Shown: positions 1 to 11,880, numbered from the stretch's first letter. The stretch is 64,000 bases of DNA from Dipteris shenzhenensis (GCA_047967505.1 CM106539.1); one strand, 5' to 3'. The notes: generated from the letters alone by a model not told the origin. Program-made: numbers and translations.

Positions 1-10
1 CCTACTTTAG

Positions 11-826
11 ATCCTCTCACACAAAGATGGATCTACTTCCATCCCATCCAATGTCATTCCATACCATGCAGGAATGTTACTCTTGTGGCAAGCACATATG
101 AATATTCAAAAAATAACCAACACAGGCCTATCATATTACCTTCTAAAATATGCTATGAAAACCAAACCCATGGGACACATGAACTTGAATCCTGGTGATG
201 CGAAACTTCTTGGACTAGATAATCTAGATCCAATTAAGTTAAAAATGATATCTGCATACATTCTTTCAAAGCCAACATCTCCAACAGAGATAGCATTATC
301 ATGCTTACAAATATCTACCATTCAAAGAAGCGAAGCTATGCATTTCATTGACTCCTCTTCCCCATTTATGCGCCAAAAACACCTTCCTGAACATTGCATT
401 TCTATAATGCATCCTATAGATATATATTGTGGTCGTCCAAGTGTCATGGAGAACTTGACCTTCTATGAATTCTGGAAACAATACAATGTCCAAAAGTCAA
501 AGAAAAAAAACAAAGATAACATAATTATCGTAGATTCTTTCAAAAATTATATATATCCATCAACACGGATTGTATGTTTCATAGATTACCACCCTGCTCA
601 TCATTTCGAAGGATTTTCTTACAACCTTCTACTAAAGAATGTAAATTTTAGAAATGAGAATGAGGTCATTTCTGAAAACAATCATACAAAATATTACTTC
701 TTAGAATACCATATCCAAGACTTCGTAAAAACAGAAGAAGACATCGAATCTCTGATCGATCAATATTGCAAAGTGCACTTGCTAATTGATCAAAATCGCC
801 ACCAACTAACAAACATGATACTCTAA
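11..826 (+). pseudogene. Helitron Rep/Hel remnant, region between Rep and helicase
   Basis: The frame opens near the left edge, so the Rep (HUH nickase) part would lie outside the window. The protein contains SYYLLKYAMKTKP and later IYCGRPSVMENLTFYEFWKQY-like spacing (a GRP..ME..TFYEFW..Y motif), which matches the conserved stretch of Helitron proteins between the nickase and the PIF1-type helicase. The TAA at 824-826 is followed by more helicase in the same frame, so it is a premature stop, not an end. Helitrons transpose by rolling-circle replication; this copy cannot make a full protein. I am confident of the family, less of the exact limits. Confidence 0.75.
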
Positions 827-2241
827 GAAAGCCCATTACGTGTTATTAAAAACTCCTTCATGGCTTCAACCGACCTTCATGAAGATACCAATATACACAA
901 CACAGCACGCACAAAATTACTTCAAATGATGAATGAGTTCAAGGACTTTGAAAATGCAACTCTTTCTTCTGAACAATAAGAAATTTACGAAAAGATTAAT
1001 GGATCACCCATAGGACTTCATGTCATTTATGGTACTCCTGGTTCAGGAAAGACATTTATGATCAAGTACATTACTTATAATTATATAAAACAAGGATAAT
1101 CTATTGTTCTAGTAGCAACAACAAGAGCAGATGCAATGAGACTAAGTTGATTAGCAACTACTATCCATTATCAATTTGCTCTACCAAAGAGACACGATAT
1201 GTTTCATGCCTCCTTACCACTGTCAGACGAATGATACATAGAATTGCAAAATGCAGAAATCATAATAATTGATGAGATCTCAATAATGACAATCTAAACA
1301 TTAAACAAAATAATCAGACAGTTCGCGAAACTTGCAAGCAAACAATCTTACAGCCTTTTGAAAATAAAAAAATGCTCTTCTTTGGAGATATGTCCCAATT
1401 GCCTCCAGTTTGTAAATACAAGGTGCAAGAAAATGAATTTGGTAGAAAATACTATATTGGAAACTCAGGATTCTGGACAACTGTAACCTTTTCATTCCTT
1501 TACACATCAATATGTCACCTAGAAGACCCAACATATATAGAATTCTTAAACATAATCAGAATAAGACAACCAACGGTAGAAGAGATTCAATATTACCTAG
1601 GTAATTTAATCATTAGTGATAGTGAAGCAAACGATTTCATTGACAAGGACACAACTATACTGTGCACCCATCAAAATGACACACGATACTATAATGAGTT
1701 CATTCTACATAAGAAATTTAATGAGCATCAAATTAAAAGTGTCACTATGACATCCAATGCAGATCAAATCTTAGAATTAAAAGAATTAATAATGGATCCA
1801 AATTTCCACCCCATACAACAAATAGCAATAGGAGCGAAAGAAATGATCATAGAAAATATAGATCTCACAATCAGAGCTACAAATGGTGCTATTACAAGTG
1901 TCATATCACTAGAAATAGATAATAACACAAATAACATTTTAAAAATTCATGCCAAGATCTTATCAACAAATGAAAAAATCACACTAAGAAGATCAAAACA
2001 TAAAAGAAAGGTATTAAACTCCATATGGTATCACAAAACAACTTTTCCAATCATGCTAGCATATGTAATTACAGGACACAAGTCACAAGGATGCACACTC
2101 AAAGGAAAGGATCTTGTAGTAATACAAAAATCATTTGCATTAGGCCTAACATACGTCATGCTCTCACGAGTCACCACTCGAAACAACTTAAGAATCTTAA
2201 ATAAAATCAATCCATCTGACTTCATTCCAATGCTTACATGA
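827..2241 (+). pseudogene. Helitron PIF1-like helicase domain, broken
   Basis: Continues the Helitron protein. Walker A (YGTPGSGKT) lies at about 1028-1054 and Walker B (IIIIDEIS) at about 1262-1285, both in the frame of the upstream part. The frame then shifts by one before 1372, after which GDMSQLPPV, a central domain and the C-terminal AYVITGHKSQGCTL and YVMLSRV motifs follow to the TGA at 2239-2241. These are the usual PIF1/Helitron helicase motifs in order. In-frame stops are at 977, 1097, 1148, 1232 and 1295, all TAA or TGA. ATP-dependent unwinding would be the role in an intact copy. Confidence 0.82.
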
Positions 2242-2475
2242 ACTTTAAAAAATTAGTAATTAATAGAAAATCCTTTTATTAAATATTCATCAATATAAGA
2301 GAAAAGAAACTTTTGATATAGAAACTAATATGCAGGATCTATCAAAAACTTATTTGAAGAACAACTAACAATAAAATATGGCAACATCAGACAAGGTACA
2401 TTTTCAATATTACACATTGTAGTATTTCTTCACATTAGTTTATATTCTAATTTATAATAGATTACTATTTCGCAG

Positions 2476-2729
2476 ATCTTTAATCAATTCAAAAGTAAAG
2501 CCCGATTGGCTCAACAAGATCAAGAGAAATCAACAAAAAGAACAAAGGGACAAAATTATTTTTTGTATATAGCTCCAATGCGTCTCGCAAACATGGATGG
2601 AAAGGAACCAAATGAATACATTTATGGATGGAGCACACTACAAGACCTTAGGAATTTTATGGATAACAATCAACATGAAGTACAACAATGGAAGGCAGAA
2701 CATGGGGACAAAGAAATGAGAGCAAACGG
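2476..2729 (+). CDS. Possible exon, unknown function, in Helitron-like element
   Basis: An open stretch begins after a plausible splice acceptor (ttcgcag, ending 2475) and runs to a weak donor-like GTTAGT near 2730. It encodes about 85 residues including QNYFLYIAPMRLANMDGKE and a tryptophan-containing segment. No family recognised. It sits between the helicase and the nuclease-like frame on the same strand, so it may be part of one composite element. The exon reading is an inference. Confidence 0.3.
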
Positions 2730-2859
2730 TTAGTAACCCAAATTTATTTATAAAAAATGATTAAACTTTTCATTTTAAATACAATAAATAACATATACAT
2801 AATATCAATTCAAACATAATGCAGGTCTAACTAATTACATAATTTGAAAAATCACAAAA

Positions 2860-3200
2860 GAGGACGATATCATTACTCCAATGATGTTGAGAACAGAAGT
2901 ACAAGCTATAATAGATAAGCACTTAGAAGGAATTTCAGCTTATTGCCTTGAACTTCTACACTTTTGGCTACAATGTAAGCTTAGCCGAACTTCTCAAAAT
3001 AGATCGTAAGGCTAGAAATGTCATACTAGCGGAGCTCAACAACATGTTCCAAAGAGATGATTAAAAAAAAGCAAAAGAATGCCATTTACCATAGAAGGCA
3101 TAACTTCCATTATTGATTTGAATTTTGCAAAAGAAGTATATGGCGAACATTTTGAGTTTTTCCCGACTCCACCAAAGAACAATATATTTTAGCCACCTAC
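2860..3200 (+). other. Broken coding traces between helicase and GIY-YIG
   Basis: Short open pieces, for example around 2881-2970 and 3081-3192, encode hydrophilic peptides with no recognised motif, interrupted by stops. They probably belong to the same decayed element because they share strand and base composition with the flanking frames. Confidence 0.25.
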
Positions 3201-3261
3201 AAGTACATTATTGACTCCATATCTTAAAATACATGCAAATTTCATTTTCTAACACACATGA

Positions 3262-3675
3262 AAAAACTCATCATACTTCATTTTGCTATTTCAAATAAGA
3301 AATCACAAAGAAGACAAAGAAAAAGGCACAAAAGGCACATATTACATATATTCTATTCTATGTATTGCTACAGAAAAACAATATATTGGACAAACTAGAA
3401 ATCTTGAAAAACGGATAGCATAACACCAAACCAATCCTCCATTAAAATTGAAACATGATGTTAACAAACCGTTCCACTCGAACTTCAAAACAGAAATCCT
3501 AGCCACTACAAACTTAAAAAGCAAAGCAGATACACTCGAAGAGAAATTCATAAAATAACTCAACACAACTAACTTGAAATATGGCTACAATAACCTCAAT
3601 GGAAATCCAGCATCTACAAAAGAATTTTACTTTCTCAAAAATAGAGACATAATCTAGTATATTTAAATAGAAGCC
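3262..3675 (+). pseudogene. GIY-YIG endonuclease-like domain
   Basis: Read in the frame starting at 3262, the translation holds YYIYSI, then about 14 residues later YIGQTRNLEKRI, then FKTEIL, TLEEKFIK and a C-terminal GYNNLNG. This order (GIY-like strand, YIG-Q-T-x-N-LEKR, a conserved Glu region, GYN) is that of GIY-YIG nucleases. In-frame TAA codons at 3421-3423 and 3556-3558 and a TAG near 3655 break it. The first motif reads YIY rather than GIY. The family nicks or cuts DNA in homing, repair and Penelope elements. Here it lies 1 kb downstream of a Helitron helicase on the same strand. Domain call is good; linkage to the Helitron is inferred. Confidence 0.68.
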
Positions 3676-4190
3676 CATTTTCAATACCTATAAAAAACTT
3701 CCTATTTTAAACTATAGTAAAGTCATAGTATTGAAGGACTCTTGATTCATACAATATATTACTCAATTTTTTTCGTTTTCAAAGCATTAATAAAATTTTT
3801 CAATACACAAAAAATATTTCAGGTATGAACTATTATTAATAAATGCTTTTAAATACGTCATGTTTTTAGTGATATATAACTCCATTTATAACAAATACTA
3901 TTATAGTGCTCTTCTTGATATCATAATGAATTCTTCTCAAATCGCAAGTTTACATAAATTTATCTATGTTCTAAATTAACTTTAAAAACTAAATCAAAAT
4001 GGAAAATATTATTCAACAATTTTTAGGAAGCACTAAAAGCATTTATATATATTCTAGTTCAATACAGCTACCTGCTCGGATCTAGTTTACACAAATTTTT
4101 TAAATTTTAATTTTTTTCTTTTAAAATAGGCTCCTAAGCATTGAAAGGATCTCAAACTTGAGCCTTTTCTTGGATCATAGATGTGAGGGC
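3676..4190. other. AT-rich intergenic DNA, nothing recognised
   Basis: AT-rich, no open frame of note and no repeat seen. If the Helitron ends here I could not identify a terminal hairpin plus CTRR. Confidence 0.3.
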
Positions 4191-4290
4191 TTGCAAAATC
4201 ATGTAGAAACGCAAATCTTTTCACTGGATCTGAAGATGATCGCACAGTGAGCTTGAAATTTACACAAGTTCGGATTCGTATGGAAGATGG

Positions 4291-4374
4291 CCTCTGTACC
4301 TTTTGCCCTTACATTGGGCATGCATTCTTTCCATAAGACCTCTGTACCTTTTGCCCTTACATTGGGCACACATT
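4291..4374. repeat. 48-bp direct repeat, two copies
   Basis: The stretch beginning cctctgtaccttttgccctt occurs at 4291 and again at 4339, 36 bases nearly identical with a 12-base spacer. The short minus-strand reading across it (MPNVRAKGTE twice) is a by-product of the duplication. Confidence 0.7.
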
Positions 4375-5560
4375 CTGAGGGATTGAGCAGCATGTACCAC
4401 TTATAGGTAGAGCATTTAGAGTGAGACTCTCGAGTAGTATTGGAGCAGTTGTGCAAAAAAAGACAAAGTTTCTATCCTTACCATCATAGGATTCATTCAC
4501 AAGCGAATCGCAAATTAAATTATTTAGAGTGGCGCACAAGTAAAGCTGAAGACTTTGATCCTGCTACAAACATAGCTGAAAGAAAAACACGATCACGATA
4601 GAGGCGAAAGATTGACGAACTTTGAGGTATAGATCTGTCGATAGGCCCTTAAAAACGGTGAAGGAAGCACTTGAGCTTCGTTGTTTTCGTATTTGACAAT
4701 TAAACTTAAAAATGAAAATGACAAGCCAGACGTGGGTGATCTTAATCATTTCCATCCACAATGGCGGTAAGTAGCGGCGCAGTTGGTAATTCCACATCAT
4801 CAACGTGACGGAGGGGATGAGATTGATGCTGTAGCTTGAAGATGGCAAATGCATGCAAAATTTTTTAGCTATTTTTTAGCTTTACAGAAGCACTGATTCA
4901 TGGACAATTTACCGAATTCAACAAGAAATGGCTGATCGATTGCTCTGCGTTTACCGAATCAAAGAATGGCTGATCTGCACAATTGTTTAATGGAATCAAA
5001 GAATGGCTCGTCTGGTCTGCTCTCTCTGCTGTAAAAGCTAACTAAACAATTTCTTACCACGAAGATCGGCTGGACTTCATCCGATTCTTTCCTCCTCCTG
5101 CAATCCTTTGCAGCCATACGATTCACCTGATCAATTTTTCTTTTCTTAGAAATGCTCTCGACAGATATGCGCAGTGCCATCAACTTTGATTCTGATCAAG
5201 AATTGTTCCTGAATCAGATCTGCCATCCTTTGATTCCAGTCAAGAATTGTCCCTGAAGTTTGAACCAACGCTCCTGTACAGCCCCATGCAGGCACTTAAA
5301 AAAGACACGGAAAGCAAGCAAGAGCTGCAAAGGAGAGCGTCAGAAAATGGCTGGCTCCCACCATTGAATTTACTGGTAAGAAGAAATCATTTTCTTACCA
5401 TTCTATGTCGGATTCCTTCGTTTTCTTACGATTTTGCACAGGAGATTTCGTACTTTTCCTCCTCCGTTAATGAGCGCAGTAGAAGTAGCATCGCAATCCG
5501 TTCCTACTTCAGAGTGAGCGCTCGCAGGTCAGAGCTGGTACGCAAGATGTCGGGGCTGCT
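4375..5560. other. Non-coding stretch left of the MDH remnant
   Basis: No gene recognised. It holds small duplicated phrases (gaatcaaagaatggctgatc near 4959 and a similar copy near 4994) and a possible GT-AG intron at about 5372-5441. It could be the decayed leader of the retained malate dehydrogenase copy or unrelated DNA. Confidence 0.3.
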
Positions 5561-5566
5561 GGAATT

Positions 5567-6069
5567 TTTATGGACTCGCCCTTGGTCTCCCACCTTCACG
5601 TCTACAATGTCGTCAACGTCGACGAGGTCGTCTCGGAGGTGAGCAAATCCGATGCCTCTGCTCAAGTGCTTGGATTCCAGGGCGGTCCCGAGCTGGCGGG
5701 CTGCCTCAACGGCATGGACATGGTAGTGATTGCTCTGGTTCCCAAAAAAGGCCCGGTATGACGAGGGAAGAGCTATTTGAGATTAATGCAGAGCCATGGC
5801 CCAGAACTTGTCCTAAGGTCTGGATACATCTTCTCACGGATCCACTTAACTTCATGGTACCTATGGCAGCAAACATGCTCAGAAGTTACAGGGTGTTCGA
5901 TCCTTCCAAACTGTTTGGAGTGACCAATATCAACTTGGTCTCAGCCAACGAATTGGTAGCGGAGATGAAGAACTTAAACGCTAAGCACATCGAGGTGCCT
6001 ATCATTGGAGGTCACGATGGGATCCCAATTCTTCCTTTTCTCTCCAAGATGAAGCCCACGAAGAAATAG
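5567..6069 (+). pseudogene. Malate dehydrogenase pseudogene, plastid NAD-type-like
   Basis: MDSPLVSHLHVYNVVN, ELAGCLNGMDMVVI, then MTREELFEINA, KLFGVTNINLVSANELVAE and EVPIIGGHDGIPILPFLSK align in order with NAD-malate dehydrogenase; the KLFGVT..NL wording is closest to the plastid isoform. The His of GGH is kept, but the first substrate Arg region reads PKKGP, the NP.N motif reads DPLN, the segment between FEINA and the next strand is shortened, and a one-base frameshift lies at about 5757 (a stop replaces the expected Gly before MTREE). The nucleotide-binding glycine motif and everything after KMKP are missing. No introns interrupt the match, so it may be a processed copy. Not functional. 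Confidence 0.8.
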
Positions 6070-6124
6070 AGCAGAGCGGGAGGAGGAGGGAGAAAGGGAG
6101 GCTGGAGGCCAACATGCATCTTGG

Positions 6125-7225
6125 CCCCAGGTTAAGTTAGGGGTTACGTCACAGCTTAGTTAGGTTGCCTTAGTGGTTACATTAGGTTAGTAGTTTGGTT
6201 AGGTTAGTCCTTACGTTAGGTTAGTAGGTTAGGTTAGTTTAAATTACGTTAAGTACGTTAAATTTAGTTTAATTAAGTTTAGTTATATTAATTACATTAA
6301 TTTAGATCGATTTAGTTTATTTTACTTAGATGAGTTTAGTTAGATTTAGTTTAGTTTAATTTAAATTAATTCAGCTTAATTAGATTAATTAATCTATTCA
6401 TTTAGTTAGATTTTATTTAGTTTAGTTAGATTTACTTTAATTTAGCTCGATTAGTTTAATTAGATAAATTACATTAATTTATTTTAATTTAATCAATCAA
6501 TTAGATTAATTAATTAAAGTTAAATTAATTAATTTAAGTTAATTATCCAATTAATTCTATAATCAATTTAATTAATTAATTGAAGGAAATTAATTAATTA
6601 TTAGATTTAAAAAAGATTACTTACATATTAAATTAAGATGAGTAAATTTAACCTATTTAAATTAATTTAATCTATTGAAATTAATATAATTTAATATATT
6701 GAAATTAACTTTAAACCATTTTAATCTATTTAAATTAATTTTAACTAACTGAATTAATTTAAATTAATTTAAGTTAATTTATAATAAATTTCAGTTAATC
6801 TATTAAAATTTTTAGATTAACGTATTTAAATTAATTACTAACTATTTTTAAATTAATGAAATTAATCTATTTAATTTAAGTTACTCTTTAAATTAATTAA
6901 TTACTATTTTTAAATTAATCTATTTTTTAATTAATTAAATTAATCTATTTAATTTAGGTTACTCTATTTAAATTAAGATTAATTAATCACTTAATCTATT
7001 TTTTGAATCTTTTTATGGAAATTTTTAGAATAGAAAATTTTTTAAATGTTTTTGAGAATTTTTCATTAAAAAATCAAAATTTTGGGAATTTATAAAATTG
7101 AAAACTTTGAAAATTTTGCATTTTTTGAGTTATTTTTTGGAAATTTTTATAATAGATATCAAATCATATAAATATAAATATAAATATAAATAAATAAATA
7201 TATATATAACAAAAAGGTCTCTCCT
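6125..7225. repeat. 1.1 kb AT-rich low-complexity tract
   Basis: Starts as variations on ggttaggttagt and drifts into ttaattaa/aaattaat phrases with almost no GC, ending in ataaatataaatata. It is not an ordered tandem array and is not the plant telomere repeat TTTAGGG. Confidence 0.85.
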
Positions 7226-7253
7226 CTACATACATTTTTTGCTTCCACTTGCA

Positions 7254-7565
7254 TTCCCCAGTGACAATATAGGGGAACAAGCCCCACCCTTCATCATAAA
7301 GTTGGTCGAAACAAGCGTTGATGATGATATGGGCCACGAAGAAGGTGACAATAATGACACTGTAATGGAGAAAGGTGGAGATCACGACTTTGGGGAAGAA
7401 GAGGGAGAACTAGAGGCCAGTGAACTAGAGGATCAAGTCTTAGATAGACATACAATAGGGGTTGATGATGTAGGTAATCAATTGTATGTAAACCTTGAGA
7501 TAGACATATTCGCGCAAGACTTAGCTCAAGATGAAGCCGTCAATGTAAATGCTATTAATTCATAG
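7254..7565 (+). CDS. Acidic C-terminal exon, unknown gene
   Basis: A good acceptor (ttgcattccccag, ending 7260) opens a frame of about 100 residues ending TAG at 7563-7565. The product is strongly acidic (HEEGDNNDTVMEKGGDHDFG and a run of EEEGELEASELED). Acidic tails like this end CACTA proteins, and CACTA sequence follows immediately, so this may be the last exon of another CACTA-type gene. No catalytic motif is visible. Confidence 0.35.
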   Translation, partial: FPSDNIGEQAPPFIIKLVETSVDDDMGHEEGDNNDTVMEKGGDHDFGEEEGELEASELEDQVLDRHTIGVDDVGNQLYVNLEIDIFAQDLAQDEAVNVNAINS

Positions 7566-7689
7566 TTTTGATGACGAGACTTCTTATGTATAATTTGGCC
7601 CTCACATTTTTATAGTGACATTTTGTACATTAATTTGTATGTTAATTAAGTTCACTATCAATATATGAGTGTTTTGATCTTAAATTTGA

Positions 7690-7925
7690 TGTACATACTC
7701 TTATATTTTTTATCTGTCAAAAGACCAAACTTGTGGTCCAAAATATTTTGGGACCCTTGGAAATGACGTTTTGTAAAAACGTCGGTATGGAAAATTGTAC
7801 CCAGGTGTTAGGTGAAAGCATCGCTAAAAGCATCGGTGCAAGGGTGGTGTCAGTCGGTATGGTAGTCGGTATATGTGTTAGTATATGTGGTGGTATATAT
7901 CGACCCCTATACCAACACATCTACT
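7690..7925 (+). repeat. CACTA-like subterminal repeat region
   Basis: Short direct and inverted phrases (gtcggtatggtagtcggtat, gttagtatatgtggtggtat, accccta-taccaac) crowd together as in the subterminal regions of CACTA transposons. Its terminus was not resolved. Confidence 0.4.
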
Positions 7926-8032
7926 GACGATCATACCCATGGATATTTTGGCATCCACATCGACACCTTCCCCGCTCGCCAACCAGTACTAACGATATTT
8001 GTGTCCGCTCCTGTGAAGCATTGAAAAGAGGC

Positions 8033-8598
8033 CCATGCCTTGTAGTGAAACAATCAAACGCCATGCAAGTGTCTTTGTAACTATTGACTCCACAAAGTTT
8101 TGGCAAAGCAAGGAGGACACACTAGTACTATCGCAACAATGTGAACAGGTACCGCACAAATCTATAAAAATACTCACTTATTTATATTTGATACCTTCAA
8201 TGCAAGGAAAATAGCATGTTTGTATTTGTGTTTGAATAGGTTGTCTATCAACCAATGGTGGATAATAATATGTGGTGGCACGTCATACCTATTATGCCAC
8301 GTTCCAAAGTGATGTATAGTACATTTACTAGTATGGAGTTGATGGAGGATGATCATGGACATGGAGGTGATGATGATCGTGATTCGAGAGAGAAGGATGA
8401 TCATGAGATAGCAGATACAGATATTCATGCCATTAACCACCATGAGGACGAGCCTGCCATGGTGATGCTGATGTCGATGAGCACAATAGCACAAGTAGTA
8501 GTGGGCTGAATGTATTTGTAGATATCCACATTGGTTTGGATATTGAAGTAGATAATTTGGAAAGGGTTTATCTCATTGAAGATGAGATAAAACCATAG
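8033..8598 (+). pseudogene. CACTA element 3' gene end (DUF4216-like plus acidic tail)
   Basis: Homologous to the minus-strand CACTA gene at 31.0-31.8 kb. The first exon ends at 8148 with IDSTKFWQSKEDTLVLSQQ; a GT-AG intron (8149-8239) precedes VVYQPMVDNNMWWHVIPIM and an acidic tail, matching the other copy exon for exon. A frameshift near 8465 breaks the tail; the homologous stop is TAG at 8596-8598. The FWQ..D.LVL..QC segment is the DUF4216 region found at the C terminus of plant CACTA proteins. Only the 3' part is present. Confidence 0.72.
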
Positions 8599-8829
8599 CG
8601 CATCACCAAATTTCTTAAATATTGGCAAAACTATTTTATATATTGTCTCATTCTCCTCACCTCACTTAATTTTTGTATATGTGTGCTTGGCGAAAAACAT
8701 ATTATCATGTGTGACACGTGTATAGCATTGATATTAATATAAATTAGGTTCTTTGGTAATCATGGGCAATGTTTGGCAAGCAGTGATGCACATTTATCAG
8801 CCTACAGTACAATTTCGAACTCTACTACG

Positions 8830-9030
8830 TGTTTATAAATGCATCTAAATGCGCATCTATTATACAGTGTAGACACACTATTAAATGCATGTATAACCAT
8901 GTTGATAGATGCATAAATAACCACGCTAATAGACACGCCCATATTTTCATTAAGTTTATTAGTGCTTATAGATGTGCCCGCTATTTCGCGTGTTTATCAG
9001 GTGCGTCTATGGATGCATTGTGTTGTTGTG
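8830..9030 (+). repeat. CACTA subterminal repeats and terminus
   Basis: Many small variants of agatgcatctaaatgcgc and atagacacgcc. The right edge reads tgttgttgtg at 9021-9030; its reverse complement starts CACAACAACACAATGCAT and matches the left end of the element at 30659 (CACAACAAGACAAAGCA). This is the best estimate of the shared terminal inverted repeat. Confidence 0.5.
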
Positions 9031-10339
9031 AACATCAAAATCCTATTATTAATAAACCTAGAAACAATTCAAATAAAAGTCATGATCAGATTTATTTAAT
9101 TTGATGTACCTCTGTTGGGCCTTATAGGACCTAAACCTTAAATGATAAACTCTAAACCAATTTGCAAGAGAAGGCAAGGTCCATTGGACCTTGTGGGACC
9201 TAAATATCAAACCCTAAACCCAAAATTTTGAATAAGAAATCCTCCCATAAAACTACTTTGGCTCTTATGAACTAATTCTTCATTTGATGATGATGAATTT
9301 TGTTTTATCCATTTGCACAAAATCCACCACCATGCTAAAGATATGTCAACATTGAAAGAACACCTTAAAAATCCAAAATAGAGTAATTGCTCTATTCTCA
9401 AGCTATTCAATTGTTGTGGACTTTGATCATATGCCAACTCCTCTCAATAATAGGAATGTGTAGTCTCAATACCTTTATTGGGATGGTTTGGTCCTAAGGG
9501 CACAAAATTTACTACCCTTTAAGTGCCATAAGAATCATCCCTGCATCCAAATATGATTGTAAGAAGCTTTGTAGAAATGCTATATAAGGAATGATTTGCA
9601 TGTGTCAAAGGCATGGGTTCGAATGAAGCCACCCAATTCATCCCCTAGAATGTTTCTCTCAAAAAAATGAAAACCTTGAATCTAGTGTTGATGCATATTC
9701 TCCATATAATTTGAGTGCAGAAAGACTGAGGCATTGATAACCTTGACTACTAAATGCTTTTCCACGAAGTTTCCATTCATTTTATTTTCTCCAACATGCT
9801 TATATGAAAACAAAAGCTACAAAAAATCAAAAAGGAGAAAAAAGTATAGACTTTATACAAAGATATAGTGCATAGACATGAAATCAGAACATGTTTCTTC
9901 TCCTCACATGATGGGTCATTGTTTGCGTGGGTATAGCCATTTTTTGTGAGGTTTAGGAAATTTCTGGTATATAGTTATCTTTCATGACCGATAACTGATG
10001 TATTGCCTCTGTATTGCTCAACGTAATTCTACAAACTTTGTCTTGAAGTTGTTGTTCACATTCCAAACTTAAACATATGACCAAAAAATTATGGAATAAC
10101 GATTTGGAACGAGACCGTTAAAGCATTACAAGTGCTATGTTACATGTGAAGCATGCATCTTGAAGAGTATAGGATATAGCAATTCATTTAAAAACATCAA
10201 AATTTTATTCTATGCATACATGCAACCAAGTAATCATTCAAAAGTACACTACATGAGCTTATTCTTAACCCAAGGACACACCTAAATGAGAACATTAGGT
10301 ATGGGTTAATGGGCCTACAATCTTGGGGGGTTCACCTCC
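9031..10339. other. Intergenic DNA, probably decayed LTR
   Basis: No gene seen. A phrase around ggaccttgtgggacctaaat recurs at 9125 and 9195. The segment leads into a primer-binding-site-like sequence at 10523, so part of it may be an old LTR whose left end I cannot place. Confidence 0.3.
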
Positions 10340-10522
10340 TATAATTTTTGTGTACCACATGCATTCAAAAGGAGGGGTATTTTAATTCTAAAAATACTCA
10401 AACACATATATAAATGAATGAAAAAGAAGATTAGGGTGGTTCTGCACCCACCAAAACTTGTGTGGCTCTCTATTTCTCTCTCTCCCTCTTCCGTTCTTGC
10501 TTCCGTTGAGAGCACTCTCAAC

Positions 10523-10534
10523 TGGTATTAGAAC
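10523..10534 (+). other. Degenerate LTR-retroelement primer binding site
   Basis: tggtattagaac matches the plant initiator-Met-tRNA primer binding site TGGTATCAGAGC with one C-to-T and one G-to-A change, and follows an LTR-like end (agcactctcaac). It marks the start of an internal retrotransposon region on the plus strand. Confidence 0.5.
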
Positions 10535-10976
10535 CTAAGTGATCTAGCTGAGCGTGTGTGAATGCTGGAAGCTCAACAGCTTTGTGGGAGGAAGGAGAAG
10601 CTCTGTGGGAAGCTTTGTGGGTGACTTTACTTGCATCCGAGTGTATAGAGACCTTGGAGAAACCTTTGGAAAAGTCACTTTGGTTTTGCGAAGTGGTTTT
10701 GAGAGCCTGTTAAGTGTTTTCAAAGAAAAACACAATGAAAGCCCAATGAAACAAGGTGAACAATCCATAATATGCCCTTCCATGGAATCTTGCAATCCAT
10801 GCCACCTCTACCATATTTAATGGTTGTAGGATAGTCATCCTTGACTACATTGATATGGTTGAGTCAAGAGATTGATAAGACATGATGGTAGCAGGTAGAT
10901 GATGGTGGCAGGTAGTCATCCTTTATGCATTAATTTGGTTAAATCAAGGGAGTAATAAGGATATTGTGTTGCTAGT

Positions 10977-11880
10977 TCACATGAACCAATCCTTGAATGG
11001 GAGGCTTACCATGTCCCCTTGAGATATGGTAATTGCATGCTCACCAATCCTTGAATGGAAGGCTTGCCATGTCCCCTTGAGATGTGGTAATTGCATAGCG
11101 GAGATGCATTTCACCCAGCAGTCCAAATACGAAGTCATTCTAGGTAGGCTCTTTTGCAAATGTCCAAACTTGTATATGATTGGCACACAGACAACATCTA
11201 TTTATACCATGAAGAGAAAATCGTGCAAGTGGACCTGTGCACCTACTACAAGGCCCACCTACTATTAGGACACCTATTTGCTACAAAATTTGACATAATG
11301 AATAGGACAACATTCTTAAAACTATTCCAAACTTGTGAGAAGGAGTGCAATTGAAAGGAGGTCGATGAGTTTTGCATGCCCCTCTCCCCGAGCCAGAGTA
11401 TTCTCAAAATTGGATGCACATTTTGGCAGATATTAACATCCCAAAAAGAATAGCCCCCGAGCATGAAGAGTTGAATACAGTGGTACCCCTCCAAATTTTT
11501 AACATGCTCAAAACCCACGAGGTAAGCAAGGGGAAAGTTAGAGTCAAATTGGACCTCCATTAGTTGAGATATGTGGGGGCCACTACTGCTCACCATGAGT
11601 TTTCTTCCAATTGGGTATCTCAATTGAGTAGGGTTACCACTCCAATAGGCTAGATCCATAACTGCTATGGAGAAGCCTCCTTTATGTTGAAAGCTCAGAA
11701 GTTCCAAAAGCCCAAAATTTTCCACCAAGGGCAAGGGAAAAGCAACACAAAAAGTGGAGGATGAGGATGAAGAAAAGGAGGGTCTGCGATAGTTTCCATC
11801 TCATTATAAGGCGTACATGATAAAGACTGGAAAATCTTATACCATGCAGCAAGACAAGAGAACCCAACAAGAAGATTGCC
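10977..11880 (+). pseudogene. Decayed LTR-retrotransposon internal region
   Basis: Short open pieces (11154-11354, 11372-11563) and stop-rich sequence lie between the primer-site remnant and a gypsy integrase remnant. A near-identical pair of phrases, ccaatccttgaatgg followed by ttaccatgtccccttgaga, occurs at 10985 and 11043. I cannot assign domains within this interval; placement in a gypsy element rests on the neighbours. Confidence 0.4.

Noticed and set aside
6125-6240. ggttaggttag phrases resembling a telomere repeat
   Set aside because: They are irregular, do not match TTTAGGG, and merge into AT-rich low complexity.
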